The notes: a model not told the origin generated them from the sequence alone. A DNA stretch of 64,000 nucleotides from Mesorhizobium koreense (GCF_031656215.1 NZ_CP134228.1:1426001-1490000); one strand, 5' to 3'; numbered from the stretch's first letter, positions 41,824 to 51,476 are shown. Program-made: numbers and translations.

Positions 41824-42680
41824 GTACGTCCGTCGACAGGGCACCGAAAGACGGCGGCGGCATGCGGTTCCCGCAGCCGCCCGTCGCCTTCGAGCGCGCG
41901 CTTCCGGTCGTCGGCAATCTGCCGGTGAACGGCGAATATATGAAGCTCGTGCTGGCCGCGCCGGCCGATCTCGTCTCGCGCTGCCGTGCCGGCCAGTTCT
42001 TCCACATCCTCTGTCCTCAAATAGCGGGCGAGACGCCCTATCTGCGCCGGCCGATGAGCATCTATGGCTTCGACGAGGAAAGGGGCGAACTGGAATTCCT
42101 CTACAAGGTGACGGGTGCGGGCACGCGCTCGCTCGCCGCGCTCGATACGGGTGATCGCCTGAACGTGGTCGGGCCGCTCGGCCGACCCTTCGAGATCGCG
42201 CCCGAATGGCGGCATCTGGTATTGCTGGCGCGCGGCGTCGGGCTTGCGACGCTTGCTCCGCTCGCGCTCGAGGCGCGGCGGCTTGGCCGCAAGCTCACCG
42301 CCATCTGCAGCGCGCGTTCGCCGGAACTCCTGATGTCGCTCGACTATTTCCGCAACCTCGGCGCCGAGGTTATCGCGGCGACCGATTCCGACGGCTCGTC
42401 GGCGATGGAAAATCTGGAAAAGGTGCTGGAGGACCTGATCGCGAGGGAGGGCGTCGACGCCTTCTACACCTGCGGCTCGAACCGCATGCTCAAGCTTCTC
42501 CAGCGCCTCGGCGCGCGGCACGGCATTCCCGGCCAGATCGCGCTCGAGCAGCAGATGGCCTGCGGGCTCGGCATGTGCCATTGCTGTGTGCGTCCGTTCC
42601 GCAAGGCGGGACGCACGGTCAATCTGCGCGTCTGCCGCGAAGGTCCGGTCTTCGACCTCCAGGAGGCGACGGCATGGTAA
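41820..42680 (+). CDS. pyrK: Dihydroorotate dehydrogenase electron-transfer subunit (PyrK-like)
   Basis: 286 residues, ferredoxin reductase fold. FAD site RRPMSIYGF (near 77-85), FLYKVTGAGT; NAD half with LLARGVGLATLAPLALEA (a variant of GGGIG-xAPL) and FYTCGSNRML; C-terminal [2Fe-2S] cysteines in MACGLGMCHCC and a fourth in LRVCREGPVF. It passes electrons between NAD(H) and the FMN of PyrD. Such class 1B subunits are uncommon in alphaproteobacteria, which mostly use quinone-linked class 2 PyrD. ATG overlaps dctM (ATGA); pyrD starts seven bases before its end. Confidence 0.88.
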   Translation: MSTSVDRAPKDGGGMRFPQPPVAFERALPVVGNLPVNGEYMKLVLAAPADLVSRCRAGQFFHILCPQIAGETPYLRRPMSIYGFDEERGELEFLYKVTGAGTRSLAALDTGDRLNVVGPLGRPFEIAPEWRHLVLLARGVGLATLAPLALEARRLGRKLTAICSARSPELLMSLDYFRNLGAEVIAATDSDGSSAMENLEKVLEDLIAREGVDAFYTCGSNRMLKLLQRLGARHGIPGQIALEQQMACGLGMCHCCVRPFRKAGRTVNLRVCREGPVFDLQEATAW

Positions 42681-43618
42681 ACCTCGCCGTCGATATCGCC
42701 GGTATGCGGCTGAAGAACCCGATCATGCCGGCCTCGGGTACCTTCTCAGAGGAACTTGCCGATATCTTCGACCTGGAGCGACTCGGCGCCCACGTCACCA
42801 AGACGATTACGCGCGGCTGGCGCGACGGCAACCCGACGCCGCGCGTATGCGAGGTCGGCGGTTCCATGCTGAATTCCATCGGCATTCCGAGCAAGGGCGT
42901 CGGCTATTTCGTTCAGAATGTGATCCCGTTCTACCGCGTCTATCGGACACCGCTTGTCGTCAGCATTTCGGGCAACACGGCGGACGAGTTCGCGACGCTG
43001 TGCTCGGAAGTGAGCGTGGACGGCGTTGCCGCGATCGAGGTCAACATCTCCTGCCCGAATATCGAGGAAGACGGCAAGGCCTTCGCCATCCGGCCTTCCT
43101 CGACCTACGAGGTCATGCGCAGGCTGCGCAAGGCGACCAGCCTGCCGCTGTGGGCGAAGCTGACGCCGAACACGGGCGAGACGCCCGATGTGGCGCGCGC
43201 TGCGGAGGAGGGCGGCGCCGACGCGTTGGTCGTCGCCAACACCATCCTGGCGATGGCGATCGACATCCGCACCCGGCGGCCGAAGCTCGGCAATCTCATG
43301 GGCGGGCTCTCCGGCCCGTCGCTGAAGCCGATCGCGCTCAGGATGGCCTATCAATGCGCGCGCGCGACCCGTATCCCGGTGATCGGCTGCGGCGGCATAT
43401 CGACGGTCGAGGACGTGCTCGAATACCTGATCGCGGGCGCGAGCGCCGTGCAGGTCGGCACCGCGACCTTCATCAATCCGACCGCCATGCTTGGCATCAT
43501 CGACGGGCTTGCCGCCTATCTCGAGGCAGAGGGACTCTCCTCGGTGCGCGAACTCATCGGCACCGTAATTGATGAGGAGCAGGGTGAGAACGTCGTCTTC
43601 ATGGAGGCGGCGCCATGA
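42674..43618 (+). CDS. pyrD: Dihydroorotate dehydrogenase class 1B catalytic subunit / orotate reductase
   Basis: 314 residues, FMN TIM barrel. ASGTFSEEL (17-25), GGSMLNSIGIPSKG (near 62-75), NISCPN near 126-131 with the active-site cysteine of class 1 enzymes, LWAKLTPN, IGCGGISTVEDVLEYLIAGA near 245-265. Class 2 enzymes have Ser instead of Cys and an N-terminal membrane helix, both missing here. With PyrK it can oxidise dihydroorotate or, in catabolic systems, reduce orotate with NADH. AGGAGG lies eight bases upstream, and the stop overlaps the hydrolase start. Confidence 0.9.
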   Translation: MVNLAVDIAGMRLKNPIMPASGTFSEELADIFDLERLGAHVTKTITRGWRDGNPTPRVCEVGGSMLNSIGIPSKGVGYFVQNVIPFYRVYRTPLVVSISGNTADEFATLCSEVSVDGVAAIEVNISCPNIEEDGKAFAIRPSSTYEVMRRLRKATSLPLWAKLTPNTGETPDVARAAEEGGADALVVANTILAMAIDIRTRRPKLGNLMGGLSGPSLKPIALRMAYQCARATRIPVIGCGGISTVEDVLEYLIAGASAVQVGTATFINPTAMLGIIDGLAAYLEAEGLSSVRELIGTVIDEEQGENVVFMEAAP

Positions 43619-44916
43619 CGGCTGTCGCCCCTATCGGGCATGCGGTTGAGCAGCCGCTCGATCATGCGGCGGAGCTTGAGATTGTCGGCAGGCTGTTCGG
43701 CGAGATCGCGGCGATGACGCCGGATACCGAAGGCGTCAGCCGCCCGGCCTTCTCGACGATCGAAACGCGGACGCTCGAATATCTCGAAGCCTTTGCGCGG
43801 AAGGAGGGGCTGGAGGTCTGGTATGATGCCGGCCTGAACGCCAATTTCGCTCTTCCCGGCGACCGCGAGGCGGAACGTTTCACCCTCGTCGCCTCGCATG
43901 TCGACAGCGTTCCCTTCGGCGGAAACTATGACGGCCTTGCGGGCGTCGTCTCGGGGCTTCTTTGCCTGCTGCGTGCCCAACGCAGCGGCCACCGCTTCTC
44001 CACGCCGGTGCATGTGCTTGCCATGCGGGGCGAGGAAAGCGCCTGGTTCGGCCCCTGCTATCTCGGCTCCAAGGCGCTGACGGGAACGCTCAGCTCCGCC
44101 GAACTCGCCGCCCGGCATCGCGGCGACGGGCGCCCGCTCGGCGAGCACATGGCCGAAATCGGGCTGCCGATGGAGGATATCCGCAATGGCGCGCCACTCG
44201 CCGATCTCTCCCGCATCGAAACCTATATCGAGCTTCATATCGAGCAGGGCCCGCTCCTGATCGGCCGGAACATACCGGCCGCCGTGGTGTCGGGCATCCG
44301 CGGCAATTTCCGCCATCGCGAGATCGTATGCGTCGGTGAGGCGGGCCATTCCGGCGCGGTGCCGAAGGCCTATCGCCGCGACCCGGTGCTGGCGCTCGCC
44401 GATCTTCTGGTGCGGCTCGACGAGAGCTGGACGACGATCCTCAACAAGGGCGACGACCTGGTTGTCACCAGCGGCATCGTCGCGACCGACCCCGAAAAGC
44501 ACGCCATGTCGCGCATTCCCGACAGCGTGCGCTTCAGCCTCGACATCCGCTCGCAAAGCGCGGAGACGCTGGACGATATGCGCCGGCTCCTGAAGGCCGA
44601 GATGCGGCAAGTGGAGCGGGAGCGGAAGGTGCGTTTCGAGGTCGATCCTGAGCTGCGCGTGGAGCCTGCGCTGTGCGATCCTCGCATCGTCGATGGCCTC
44701 AAGGCGGCGATGGAGCGCGCCGGGCAGGAGCCGTTCGTCATGGCGAGCGGCGGCGGGCACGATGCCGCCGTCTTCGCCGGTGCCGGCGTGCCGGCGGGCA
44801 TGGTGTTCGTGCGCAACCAGAACGGCTCGCACAATCCGGCTGAGGCAATGGAGCTTGACGATTTCCTGCGCGCGGCCGACATCGTCTACGAGTTCCTGAT
44901 GGGAGAGAAAAGGTGA
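43615..44916 (+). CDS. M20-family N-carbamoyl amino acid hydrolase (candidate ureidosuccinase)
   Basis: 433 residues, dizinc amidohydrolase of the HyuC/AllC/beta-ureidopropionase group. Metal motifs: [14 protein letters not shown] (near 84-97), RGEESAWFG (near 139-147), IELHIEQGP (near 204-212) and the C-terminal [10 protein letters not shown] (near 403-412). Enzymes of this group cleave N-carbamoyl groups to CO2 and NH3. Between pyrD and pyrC, the fitting substrate is N-carbamoyl-L-aspartate, giving L-aspartate (EC 3.5.1.7-like); allantoate or beta-ureidopropionate are alternatives. Overlaps both neighbours by four bases. Confidence 0.85.
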   Translation: MTAVAPIGHAVEQPLDHAAELEIVGRLFGEIAAMTPDTEGVSRPAFSTIETRTLEYLEAFARKEGLEVWYDAGLNANFALPGDREAERFTLVASHVDSVPFGGNYDGLAGVVSGLLCLLRAQRSGHRFSTPVHVLAMRGEESAWFGPCYLGSKALTGTLSSAELAARHRGDGRPLGEHMAEIGLPMEDIRNGAPLADLSRIETYIELHIEQGPLLIGRNIPAAVVSGIRGNFRHREIVCVGEAGHSGAVPKAYRRDPVLALADLLVRLDESWTTILNKGDDLVVTSGIVATDPEKHAMSRIPDSVRFSLDIRSQSAETLDDMRRLLKAEMRQVERERKVRFEVDPELRVEPALCDPRIVDGLKAAMERAGQEPFVMASGGGHDAAVFAGAGVPAGMVFVRNQNGSHNPAEAMELDDFLRAADIVYEFLMGEKR

Positions 44917-45962
44917 AGACGCTTACGATCCGGCGGCCGGACGACTGGCACCTGCATCTGCGCGACGGCGCGATGCTGGAGGCGGTGCTGCCGGCGACTT
45001 CAACGCATTTCGCCCGCGCCATCGTCATGCCCAACCTTGTGCCGCCTGTGGTCACCACGGCAGACGCGCGAGCCTATCGGGACAGGATCCTGAAGGCGGT
45101 GCCGCGGGGGCACGATTTCACGCCACTCATGACGCTCTATCTGACCGAGGCCACCCGCGCAGACGATGTAGAGGCCGGGTTCCGTGACGGCGTCGTCACG
45201 GCGGTGAAGCTCTATCCGGCCGGCGCGACGACGAACTCGCAAAGCGGCGTTCGCGACATCACCAAGGTCCAACCCGTGCTGGAGCGGATGGCGGCGATCG
45301 GCATGCCGCTTTGCGTGCATGGCGAGGTCACCGATCCGGCGATCGACATTTTCGACCGCGAGGCCGTCTTCATCGAACGCGTGCTCGAACCGTTACGCCG
45401 CAGCATTCCGGAATTGCGCGTCGTCATGGAGCATATCACCACGAAGGAGGGGGTCGCCTACGCGCGATCGGGCGGCGGCAATCTCGGCGCCACCATCACC
45501 ACGCATCACCTCATCATCAACCGCAACGCCATTCTCGCCGGCGGCATCCGCCCGCATTACTACTGTCTGCCGGTCGCCAAGCGCGAGGTGCACCGGCTGG
45601 CGCTGCGCGAGGCTGCGACCTCCGGCGACAAGCGTTTCTTTCTCGGAACCGATTCTGCCCCGCACCTCGACCCGCTCAAGGAATGCGCCTGCGGCTGTGC
45701 CGGAGTTTTCTGCGCGCCGAACACGCTTTCCTGCCTGGCGCATGTGTTCGAGGAGGAAAACGCGCTCGACCGGCTGGAAGCTTTCATTTCGTTGAACGGC
45801 CCGGCCTTCTACCGGCTGCCGCCGAACGAGGCGCGTATCACGTTGAAGCGGCAGGAGGAGCCGGTCGCCTATCCGAAATCGCTCGTCATGCGCGCCGGCC
45901 CGGTGACGATTTTCGACCCGATGCATCCCATCCACTGGAATGTGTGTGAGGAGGCTATCTAG
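44913..45962 (+). CDS. pyrC: Dihydroorotase, E. coli PyrC type
   Basis: 349 residues starting at GTG (GTGA overlap with the hydrolase stop). Zinc ligands H13 and H15 in [10 protein letters not shown], carboxylated K99 in [10 protein letters not shown] near 136 (CVHGEV), THH near 173 and catalytic D in LGTDSAPH near 250. It interconverts N-carbamoyl-L-aspartate and dihydroorotate. In rhizobia this type usually sits beside pyrE and is the biosynthetic enzyme; here it is also coupled to a transporter, PyrKD and a carbamoyl hydrolase, so it may serve both directions. Confidence 0.94.
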   Translation: MKTLTIRRPDDWHLHLRDGAMLEAVLPATSTHFARAIVMPNLVPPVVTTADARAYRDRILKAVPRGHDFTPLMTLYLTEATRADDVEAGFRDGVVTAVKLYPAGATTNSQSGVRDITKVQPVLERMAAIGMPLCVHGEVTDPAIDIFDREAVFIERVLEPLRRSIPELRVVMEHITTKEGVAYARSGGGNLGATITTHHLIINRNAILAGGIRPHYYCLPVAKREVHRLALREAATSGDKRFFLGTDSAPHLDPLKECACGCAGVFCAPNTLSCLAHVFEEENALDRLEAFISLNGPAFYRLPPNEARITLKRQEEPVAYPKSLVMRAGPVTIFDPMHPIHWNVCEEAI

Positions 45963-46025
45963 GGGTGATGGAAGCTGGTAGCGGGGGTTTCGTCCAGATA
46001 AACAGAACGAACCGGGGCGAAATCC

Positions 46026-46718
46026 ATGTTCTCCAATAGTTTTCCCGACCGCGAATTGATCGCGCGGACCGTCGCCCGCATGCTGATCGAGATCGAGGCG
46101 GTGCATTTCCGCGCCGACCAGCCCTATACCTTCACCTCGGGGCTGGCGAGCCCGGTCTATATCGACTGCCGCAAGCTGATCTCCTATCCGCGCGTGCGCT
46201 CCGCGCTGATGGACTTCGCCGCCTCGCTTGTGTTCCGCTCGGTCGGCTTCGAGCAGTTCGACGTGGTGGCCGGCGGCGAGACGGCGGGCATTCCCTTCGC
46301 CGCCTGGCTGTCGGACAAGATGGGCCTGCCGATGGTCTATGTGCGCAAGAAGCCGAAGGGGTTCGGCCGCAACGCCCAGATCGAGGGCAGCCTCAGCGAG
46401 GGGGCGCGCGTGCTGCTGGTCGAGGACCTGACCACCGACGGCGGCTCCAAGCTGAAATTCGCCGAGGCGATCGGCCATGCCGGGGCGAAGGTCTCCGACA
46501 CGTTCGCGGTCTTCTACTACGACATTTTCCCGGAGACGCCAGCCAGGCTCGAAGCCGCCGGCATGCGGCTGCATTACCTCGCCACCTGGTGGGACGTGCT
46601 CAAGGTGTGCCGCGAGGAACAGCGCTTCGACGCCGCGACGCTGGGCGAGGTGGAGCGCTTCCTCAAAGCCCCCATCGCCTGGTCCTCCGCCCATGGCGGC
46701 ATCTCCGAACTGCCGTGA
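46026..46718 (+). CDS. pyrE: Orotate phosphoribosyltransferase
   Basis: 230 residues. PRPP-binding loop [13 protein letters not shown] (near 140-152), [20 protein letters not shown] (37-56), [16 protein letters not shown] (near 106-121) for orotate/PRPP contact. Converts orotate and PRPP to OMP. Begins 63 bases after pyrC with its own weak leader, so it may be part of the operon or separately expressed; it is where imported orotate would enter nucleotide synthesis. Confidence 0.95.
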   Translation: MFSNSFPDRELIARTVARMLIEIEAVHFRADQPYTFTSGLASPVYIDCRKLISYPRVRSALMDFAASLVFRSVGFEQFDVVAGGETAGIPFAAWLSDKMGLPMVYVRKKPKGFGRNAQIEGSLSEGARVLLVEDLTTDGGSKLKFAEAIGHAGAKVSDTFAVFYYDIFPETPARLEAAGMRLHYLATWWDVLKVCREEQRFDAATLGEVERFLKAPIAWSSAHGGISELP

Positions 46719-46739
46719 CAATCGCCAAAGGACAGAACC

Positions 46740-47066
46740 ATGTTGTTTACCGAGTTTTTGACGGGTCTCAGCCAGCAGGGCGGCAGCGTACGCGCCTATG
46801 ACAAATGCGCCCGCGAAGCGCGTGCGCGCATTGCCGGCGAACCGGAAAACGCCGCGGCCCTGCTGCTGATCGCTTATGCGGCGCAGCATTTCGTCGACGC
46901 CTATGACGACCAGCCGCTGACAGTCGAGATGGCCGCCAAGGAGTTCGATTATTTCAGCGAGATCGTCGGGGCGCTCGACAAGGGCTATTCGGCCGGTTCC
47001 GCCGAGGCCAGGGTTGCGGCCCTGAATAAGGTCGCCGCCATGCTCGCCTCCGGGTTGCCGAGCTGA
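46740..47066 (+). CDS. Conserved-looking small hypothetical protein
   Basis: 108 residues, all-helical and acidic: LFTEFLTGLSQQGGSVRAYD, then AALLLIAYAAQHFVDAYDDQ and AAKEFDYFSEIVGALDKGYS. No signal or membrane segment. I do not recognise the family. It lies 21 bases behind pyrE and has the codon bias of its neighbours, so it is very likely translated. It might be a soluble adaptor or toxin-unrelated accessory; nothing in the sequence decides this. Confidence 0.7.
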   Translation: MLFTEFLTGLSQQGGSVRAYDKCAREARARIAGEPENAAALLLIAYAAQHFVDAYDDQPLTVEMAAKEFDYFSEIVGALDKGYSAGSAEARVAALNKVAAMLASGLPS

Positions 47067-47254
47067 ATCCGTCCCGAGTTTGAAGGCAGTTATCGGGGTA
47101 ATAGCCGCCGGTAACCATGGCGGGCATTCCCGGTGGCCGCTCGCCCGGCTTTGGACTATCTGTTGATCGCGCTCCCGCGCCCACGGGCCGGAGCGCGTTG
47201 TTCTTATGCGGATACTCAACAGACCCTGGCCCGTGTCTCATTCGGCTTGACGCA

Positions 47255-48655
47255 ATGGAAGACCACGACAATCGCGTTCGGCACCAGCGTGGACCCGAAA
47301 CGGTCGTGCGCATGTCGATTGCCGGCCTGGCGCGGAGCGGCGCGGTCGCGGGCGTTATCAAGCTGGCGAGCGCCGGTCTCTCCTTTCTCATGTTCGTCGT
47401 CGTCGCGCTGGTCATGGACGAACGCCAGTTCGGCCTCTACAGCGCCACTTATGCCGGCGCCAGCCTCGTTTCCTTTTTCGCCAGCGTCGGCCAGCAGAGC
47501 ACGGTGCTGCGCTTCTGGCCGCAATATGCCGAAGGCAACGATCTGCGCTCGGCGCACGGGCTGATGGGCTGTGCCATAGCGGTCGCCTTCGCCGGCGTTG
47601 CCGCCACGAGCCTGCTCGTAGTGGCGCTCGGCCTTTCTCCCTATGTCGGCGCGGGCACGCCGGAATGGACGCCGCTTTGCCTTTCGGCGGCGATCCTTTC
47701 CTTCGCGCTCGGCTGGTCGGAATTCGCCTCCGGCGCCTTCCGCGCCAAGGGTGCGCTGGTCTCCGGGCTCTTGCCACGCGATGTCGTCTGGCGCGCTGGC
47801 GTGATTGCCCTGGTGCTTGGAATGCATTTCTTCGGCGTGGTGGTCAGCGCCGTCGCCGCGACGCTGCTCACGGCCGGCGTACTTCTCGCGGCCGTCCTGC
47901 CGCAGACGGTCATGCTGCTCGCCGACACATATCGCGCCGAACGCGGCCCGCTGTCGAAGGCGCAGAAGGACGAGTTCAAATCGGTGACGCTCGGCCTGTG
48001 GGGCGCGACGTCGCTGCCGCCGGCGCTCGGACAGGTGAGCACGCTTCTGGTTGCCGGCATCCTCGGGCCGGAGATCGCGGGCGCCGTCTTCGTCGCCGAC
48101 CGCACGACGCGGCTGGTCGTGCTGGCGCTCACTGGCATCAACCAGGCGCTTGCACCGGAGATTTCGGGTGCCTTCTATTCCGGCGACAAGGCCCACGTGC
48201 AGCGCACGACCAGTTTCACGGCGCTCGGCGCATGCGTGGTGGCCCTGGTGATCCTCACCGTGTTCTGGTTCTTCGGAACCTTCATCCTGTGCATTTTCGA
48301 ACCGGCCTACGGGACGCCGACCATGCACGCCGTCCTCATGATCTTCGGCATTGGCGCCACCGTGGCTGCCGCCTGCGGGCCGATGGAACTCCTGCTCCAA
48401 CTCACCGGGTTGCAGCATTCGCTGCTCAAGCTGCTCGTTGTCGTCAATGTCTTCGGGCTGGCGGTCACCGCACTGGTCACCTGGCTGTTCGGTCCGGTCG
48501 GCGCGGCGCTCGGGACGGCGGCGACGGTAGCGACGTGGAACATCATCGGCGTTATCATCGCCACGCGTTCCATCGGCATCAATCCGTCCGTTCTCGGGCT
48601 TCTTGCAGACAGGCGATCCGGTCGGCAAAGCTTCGTCCCGCGCGGCGTCCTATGA
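47255..48655 (+). CDS. Polysaccharide flippase (Wzx/MATE-like)
   Basis: 466 residues, about twelve to fourteen transmembrane segments, MOP superfamily. After a charged cytoplasmic N-terminus (to about 20), GVIKLASAGLSFLMFVVVALV begins the first helix and DERQFGLYSATYAGASLVSF follows, as in O-antigen/EPS flippases. It would move lipid-linked oligosaccharide across the inner membrane. No good ribosome binding site marks the start; ATGs at 47255 and 47312 are both possible. First gene of the surface polysaccharide group, followed ten bases later by a glycosyltransferase. Confidence 0.85.
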   Translation: MEDHDNRVRHQRGPETVVRMSIAGLARSGAVAGVIKLASAGLSFLMFVVVALVMDERQFGLYSATYAGASLVSFFASVGQQSTVLRFWPQYAEGNDLRSAHGLMGCAIAVAFAGVAATSLLVVALGLSPYVGAGTPEWTPLCLSAAILSFALGWSEFASGAFRAKGALVSGLLPRDVVWRAGVIALVLGMHFFGVVVSAVAATLLTAGVLLAAVLPQTVMLLADTYRAERGPLSKAQKDEFKSVTLGLWGATSLPPALGQVSTLLVAGILGPEIAGAVFVADRTTRLVVLALTGINQALAPEISGAFYSGDKAHVQRTTSFTALGACVVALVILTVFWFFGTFILCIFEPAYGTPTMHAVLMIFGIGATVAAACGPMELLLQLTGLQHSLLKLLVVVNVFGLAVTALVTWLFGPVGAALGTAATVATWNIIGVIIATRSIGINPSVLGLLADRRSGRQSFVPRGVL

Positions 48656-48665
48656 AGAACATCCC

Positions 48666-49766
48666 ATGAAGGTCGTGCAAGTCCAGACACAGGCGGAAGC
48701 GGCCGGCGCGCAGCGTGTCTCCGACATGGTCGGCTCGGGCTTGCGCGAGCGCGGGCACGAGGTGCGCACCGTCTTCATGTACCGCAAGACCGCGGCCTAT
48801 GACGACGATCCCTTCGCCGATTTCGTACTGAGCGAGCCGCCGCGCGGGCTCGCCGGCCAGATCCGCGCCTCGGCCGGGCTGATGGCCTATCTGCGCCGAG
48901 CGCGCCCGGACGCGGTGATCTCCTATCAGCATTACGGCAATATCTTCGGCACGATCGGCGGCCGGTTCGCCGGCGCGCGGCACATCATCGCCAACCAGAG
49001 CGGGGCACCCCACAAGCATGGTTTGATGGGGCTCCTGACGAGGGTCGACAAGCTCATGGGGACGCTCGGTCTTTATCAGGCGAACGTCGTCAACTCGGCA
49101 TGGACGGAGGCGCAGTTCGCGGATTACCCGTCGGTCTACAGGCGGCGCATCCACCGCATCGACCACGGTGTAGAGGCGCCTGACCGACATTACGACAAGG
49201 CGGCGGCGCGGGCGGCGTTCGGATTGCCGGGCGATGCGTGGCTGGCGCTTTCCTCGGGGCGGCTGACGCAGGTCAAGAACCATATCGCGCTGGTCGGGGC
49301 GTTGACGAAACTGCCCGACCTCCATGTCGCGCTTGCCGGGGTCGGGCCGGAGCGCGAGCCGCTTGCCGCCTTTGCCAAAGAGCATGGCGTCTCCGACCGG
49401 CTGCATTTCGCCGGCGAGGTGCCGCCCTCGCGCATCTACGAATTCCTCGCGGCTGGCGACGCCTACGTGTTTCCCTCCATGAACGAAACCTTCGGATTGG
49501 CCGTCGCCGAAGCCGCGATCGCGGGGCTGCCGGTCGTGGCCAACGGGCTGCCCGTGCTGCGCGAGGTGCTCTCTACCGAGGCGGGCGAACCGGCGGCGTT
49601 GTTTGCCGAAGGCGCCGACCCGGCGGATATCGCGCGGGCGCTCGCCGATTTGATGCGGAAACCCGATCTCGCGGGTCGGCTTGCCGATCTCGGGCGCGGG
49701 CTTGCCATACGCTATTCGCCCTCGGCGATGTGCGTCGGCTACGAGCGCCTGCTCATCCGCTCCTAA
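48666..49766 (+). CDS. Family 1/4 glycosyltransferase (GT-B)
   Basis: 366 residues. N-terminal domain with QTQAEAAGAQRVSDMVGSGL, then the nucleotide-sugar C-terminal domain: LSSGRLTQVKNHIALVGAL (near 195-213), LAGVGPEREPL, and the EX7E motif in PSMNETFGLAVAEAAIAGLP (near 275-295). Cytosolic face of the membrane, building the repeat unit. Ends 12 bases from the convergent gene. Confidence 0.88.
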   Translation: MKVVQVQTQAEAAGAQRVSDMVGSGLRERGHEVRTVFMYRKTAAYDDDPFADFVLSEPPRGLAGQIRASAGLMAYLRRARPDAVISYQHYGNIFGTIGGRFAGARHIIANQSGAPHKHGLMGLLTRVDKLMGTLGLYQANVVNSAWTEAQFADYPSVYRRRIHRIDHGVEAPDRHYDKAAARAAFGLPGDAWLALSSGRLTQVKNHIALVGALTKLPDLHVALAGVGPEREPLAAFAKEHGVSDRLHFAGEVPPSRIYEFLAAGDAYVFPSMNETFGLAVAEAAIAGLPVVANGLPVLREVLSTEAGEPAALFAEGADPADIARALADLMRKPDLAGRLADLGRGLAIRYSPSAMCVGYERLLIRS

Positions 49767-49778
49767 ATAGGCAAAGCC

Positions 49779-51293
49779 TTATCGCTTCCGCACGGCGGCG
49801 ATGCCGTCGATCACCTCCAGGCGGCGAACGCGGTTCAGCGTGTGGATTTGCGGATAGGGCCAGTCGCCCTCCGGCCCGACAGGGGCGGGCCCAATCGGAG
49901 TAGGGTCCGAAAGCTGCACATCGCTCTCGTCGAGTTGCAGGAGTTTGGAGAGGCCGAGGCCGCCGCCATAGCCCTGCGTCCCGTCCTGTACGGGCAGCAG
50001 GATCCGGCCGCCGATGCGCTGGAACGCGCCGCCGGGCCGCGCCTTCCGGCGGTCGATGAGGATCGGGTTTCGCCGGTGCGGCGCCCATGGTCCCTTGAGT
50101 GCCGGCGCGTGGAAGACGACGAGCGTGTCGGATGTGCTGCCATAGCCGTCGCGGTCGGTGGCGAAGAGCCAGAGCCGGCCGTCATGTTCGAGAAGGGTGG
50201 CGTCGGAAACCGCCATCCCGTCGAGAAGGACTGCCTCGGGCGTCCAGCGGTCGGGGAAGCGCTCCGCGCGGTATAGCGTGAGGCGATTGCTGGCGCTCGC
50301 TTCGGGCAGCATCCAGATCGAGCCCTCGCGCTCGAACACCTGCGGATAGGACAGGTGGAACGGCTCTTCCAGGACCGGCGTCGGCGTTGAGGCCGTGCTC
50401 GTTTCATCGACCTCGACGGCCGAGATCAGCGCCTTGCCGGTTGCGTGCGGATAGTCCTCGACGAAGATGAATGAGCGGCCCTGCCATTCGAACGGAAAGG
50501 GATCGGCATAGAAGTGAGTTCCATCGTCCGGCACCTGCCGCCAGCCTGTTCCGAGTTTGCCGGTTTCCATGACGCCTGGCCCTTCGGTGAAGCGGTAGCC
50601 GACGCGCCAATGGGCATGGCGGAAGCGTGCGCGCCTGAGCGCCTCGCGCCCGAGCCTCGGAAGGGCAGAAAAGACGTAAGGGCGCAGGAACGGTTGATGG
50701 GCATGCCTGACCGCGTCTCGACCTCCTTCCCCAAGGAGTGAGGGAGGTGCCTCCGGCATGCCTTCCGCCATACGTCCAACAAGCGACACGGCAAGAGTAA
50801 TGGCGCGGGCCAGCACGTCGTCGGCGGCCAGTATCGCGGCCTCGCGCTTGTCGATCATCGGCGCGGCGCGGGCGACGATTTCGCCGTCAAGAACGGCTTC
50901 GATGTCGGGCAATCGTCCTGCCGCGGTGGCGGCCAGCACGGCGGTGTCGGAGAAAGAGCCGTCGAAGGCGAGCCTGAGCGTCGGCACGTTCCCACCCGAT
51001 GCTGTCCCCGCGAGGTCGAACCGCAGCGCCGGCGGTGCGGTCGCCGGCGCTTCGGCGATGTCGGCGAGGTCCACCAGGCCGGGACCGGCGCGGCGGAACA
51101 GCCGTCTCTCGAACGCCGACGCCGTCCGCATGGAAAGCGGCCATCCGCCGTTGCCAAGCGCATGCGCGACGCCGACATCATGGCCCGCGGCGCGCAGCCT
51201 TTCGATCACAATCTTCTGCCACAGTCGGGCACCAGCCTTCGGAACGAGGATTTCGATGGCAGGCAATGGCGTTTTCCCGATCCGTGGTTTCAT
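49779..51293 (-). CDS. GINT1-like glucosamine transferase family protein with formyltransferase-like N-terminus
   Basis: 504 residues. C-terminal half (about 215-495) contains FYADPFPFEWQGRSFIFVED, FHLSYPQVFEREGSIWMLPE and GYGSTSDTLVVFH, the pattern of the family annotated in bacteria as glucosamine inositolphosphorylceramide transferase-like, with a beta-propeller-like fold. The N-terminal 150 residues (IEILVPKAGARLWQKIVIER) look like the formyltransferase-like start often fused to it. The linker near 175-195 reads APPSLLGEGGRDAVRH, a typical translation of a rhizobial palindromic repeat. Substrate unknown; probably modifies a polysaccharide or glycolipid. Confidence 0.78.
   Translation of the reverse strand: MKPRIGKTPLPAIEILVPKAGARLWQKIVIERLRAAGHDVGVAHALGNGGWPLSMRTASAFERRLFRRAGPGLVDLADIAEAPATAPPALRFDLAGTASGGNVPTLRLAFDGSFSDTAVLAATAAGRLPDIEAVLDGEIVARAAPMIDKREAAILAADDVLARAITLAVSLVGRMAEGMPEAPPSLLGEGGRDAVRHAHQPFLRPYVFSALPRLGREALRRARFRHAHWRVGYRFTEGPGVMETGKLGTGWRQVPDDGTHFYADPFPFEWQGRSFIFVEDYPHATGKALISAVEVDETSTASTPTPVLEEPFHLSYPQVFEREGSIWMLPEASASNRLTLYRAERFPDRWTPEAVLLDGMAVSDATLLEHDGRLWLFATDRDGYGSTSDTLVVFHAPALKGPWAPHRRNPILIDRRKARPGGAFQRIGGRILLPVQDGTQGYGGGLGLSKLLQLDESDVQLSDPTPIGPAPVGPEGDWPYPQIHTLNRVRRLEVIDGIAAVRKR
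50700..50763. repeat. Palindromic repeat fragment inside the GINT1-like gene
   Basis: ACCTCC (50721-50726) and GGAGGT (50744-50749) frame a CTTCCCCAAG hairpin core; the unit is bounded by direct repeats GGCATGCCT at 50700-50708 and 50755-50763. Style matches the intergenic repeats at 1994-2134 and 58977-59118 (GGGGAGAGG-like arms). It codes for the linker of the host protein without breaking its frame. Confidence 0.45.
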
Positions 51294-51476
51294 CGCGAGC
51301 CAATCCGTGGCGCGTAACCCCCATGCAGAGTTTCAGGCGCGATTGGACGCGAAGGTATGCCGCAACGTTACCCCGAACCCGTAAACCAATTTGCCAACAT
51401 TCATTTGACTCCGTCGGACCCTTGGCCGAGACCATGACGAGCAACCGCTTTTCTCCAGAACCCGGTTTCGTCCTTC

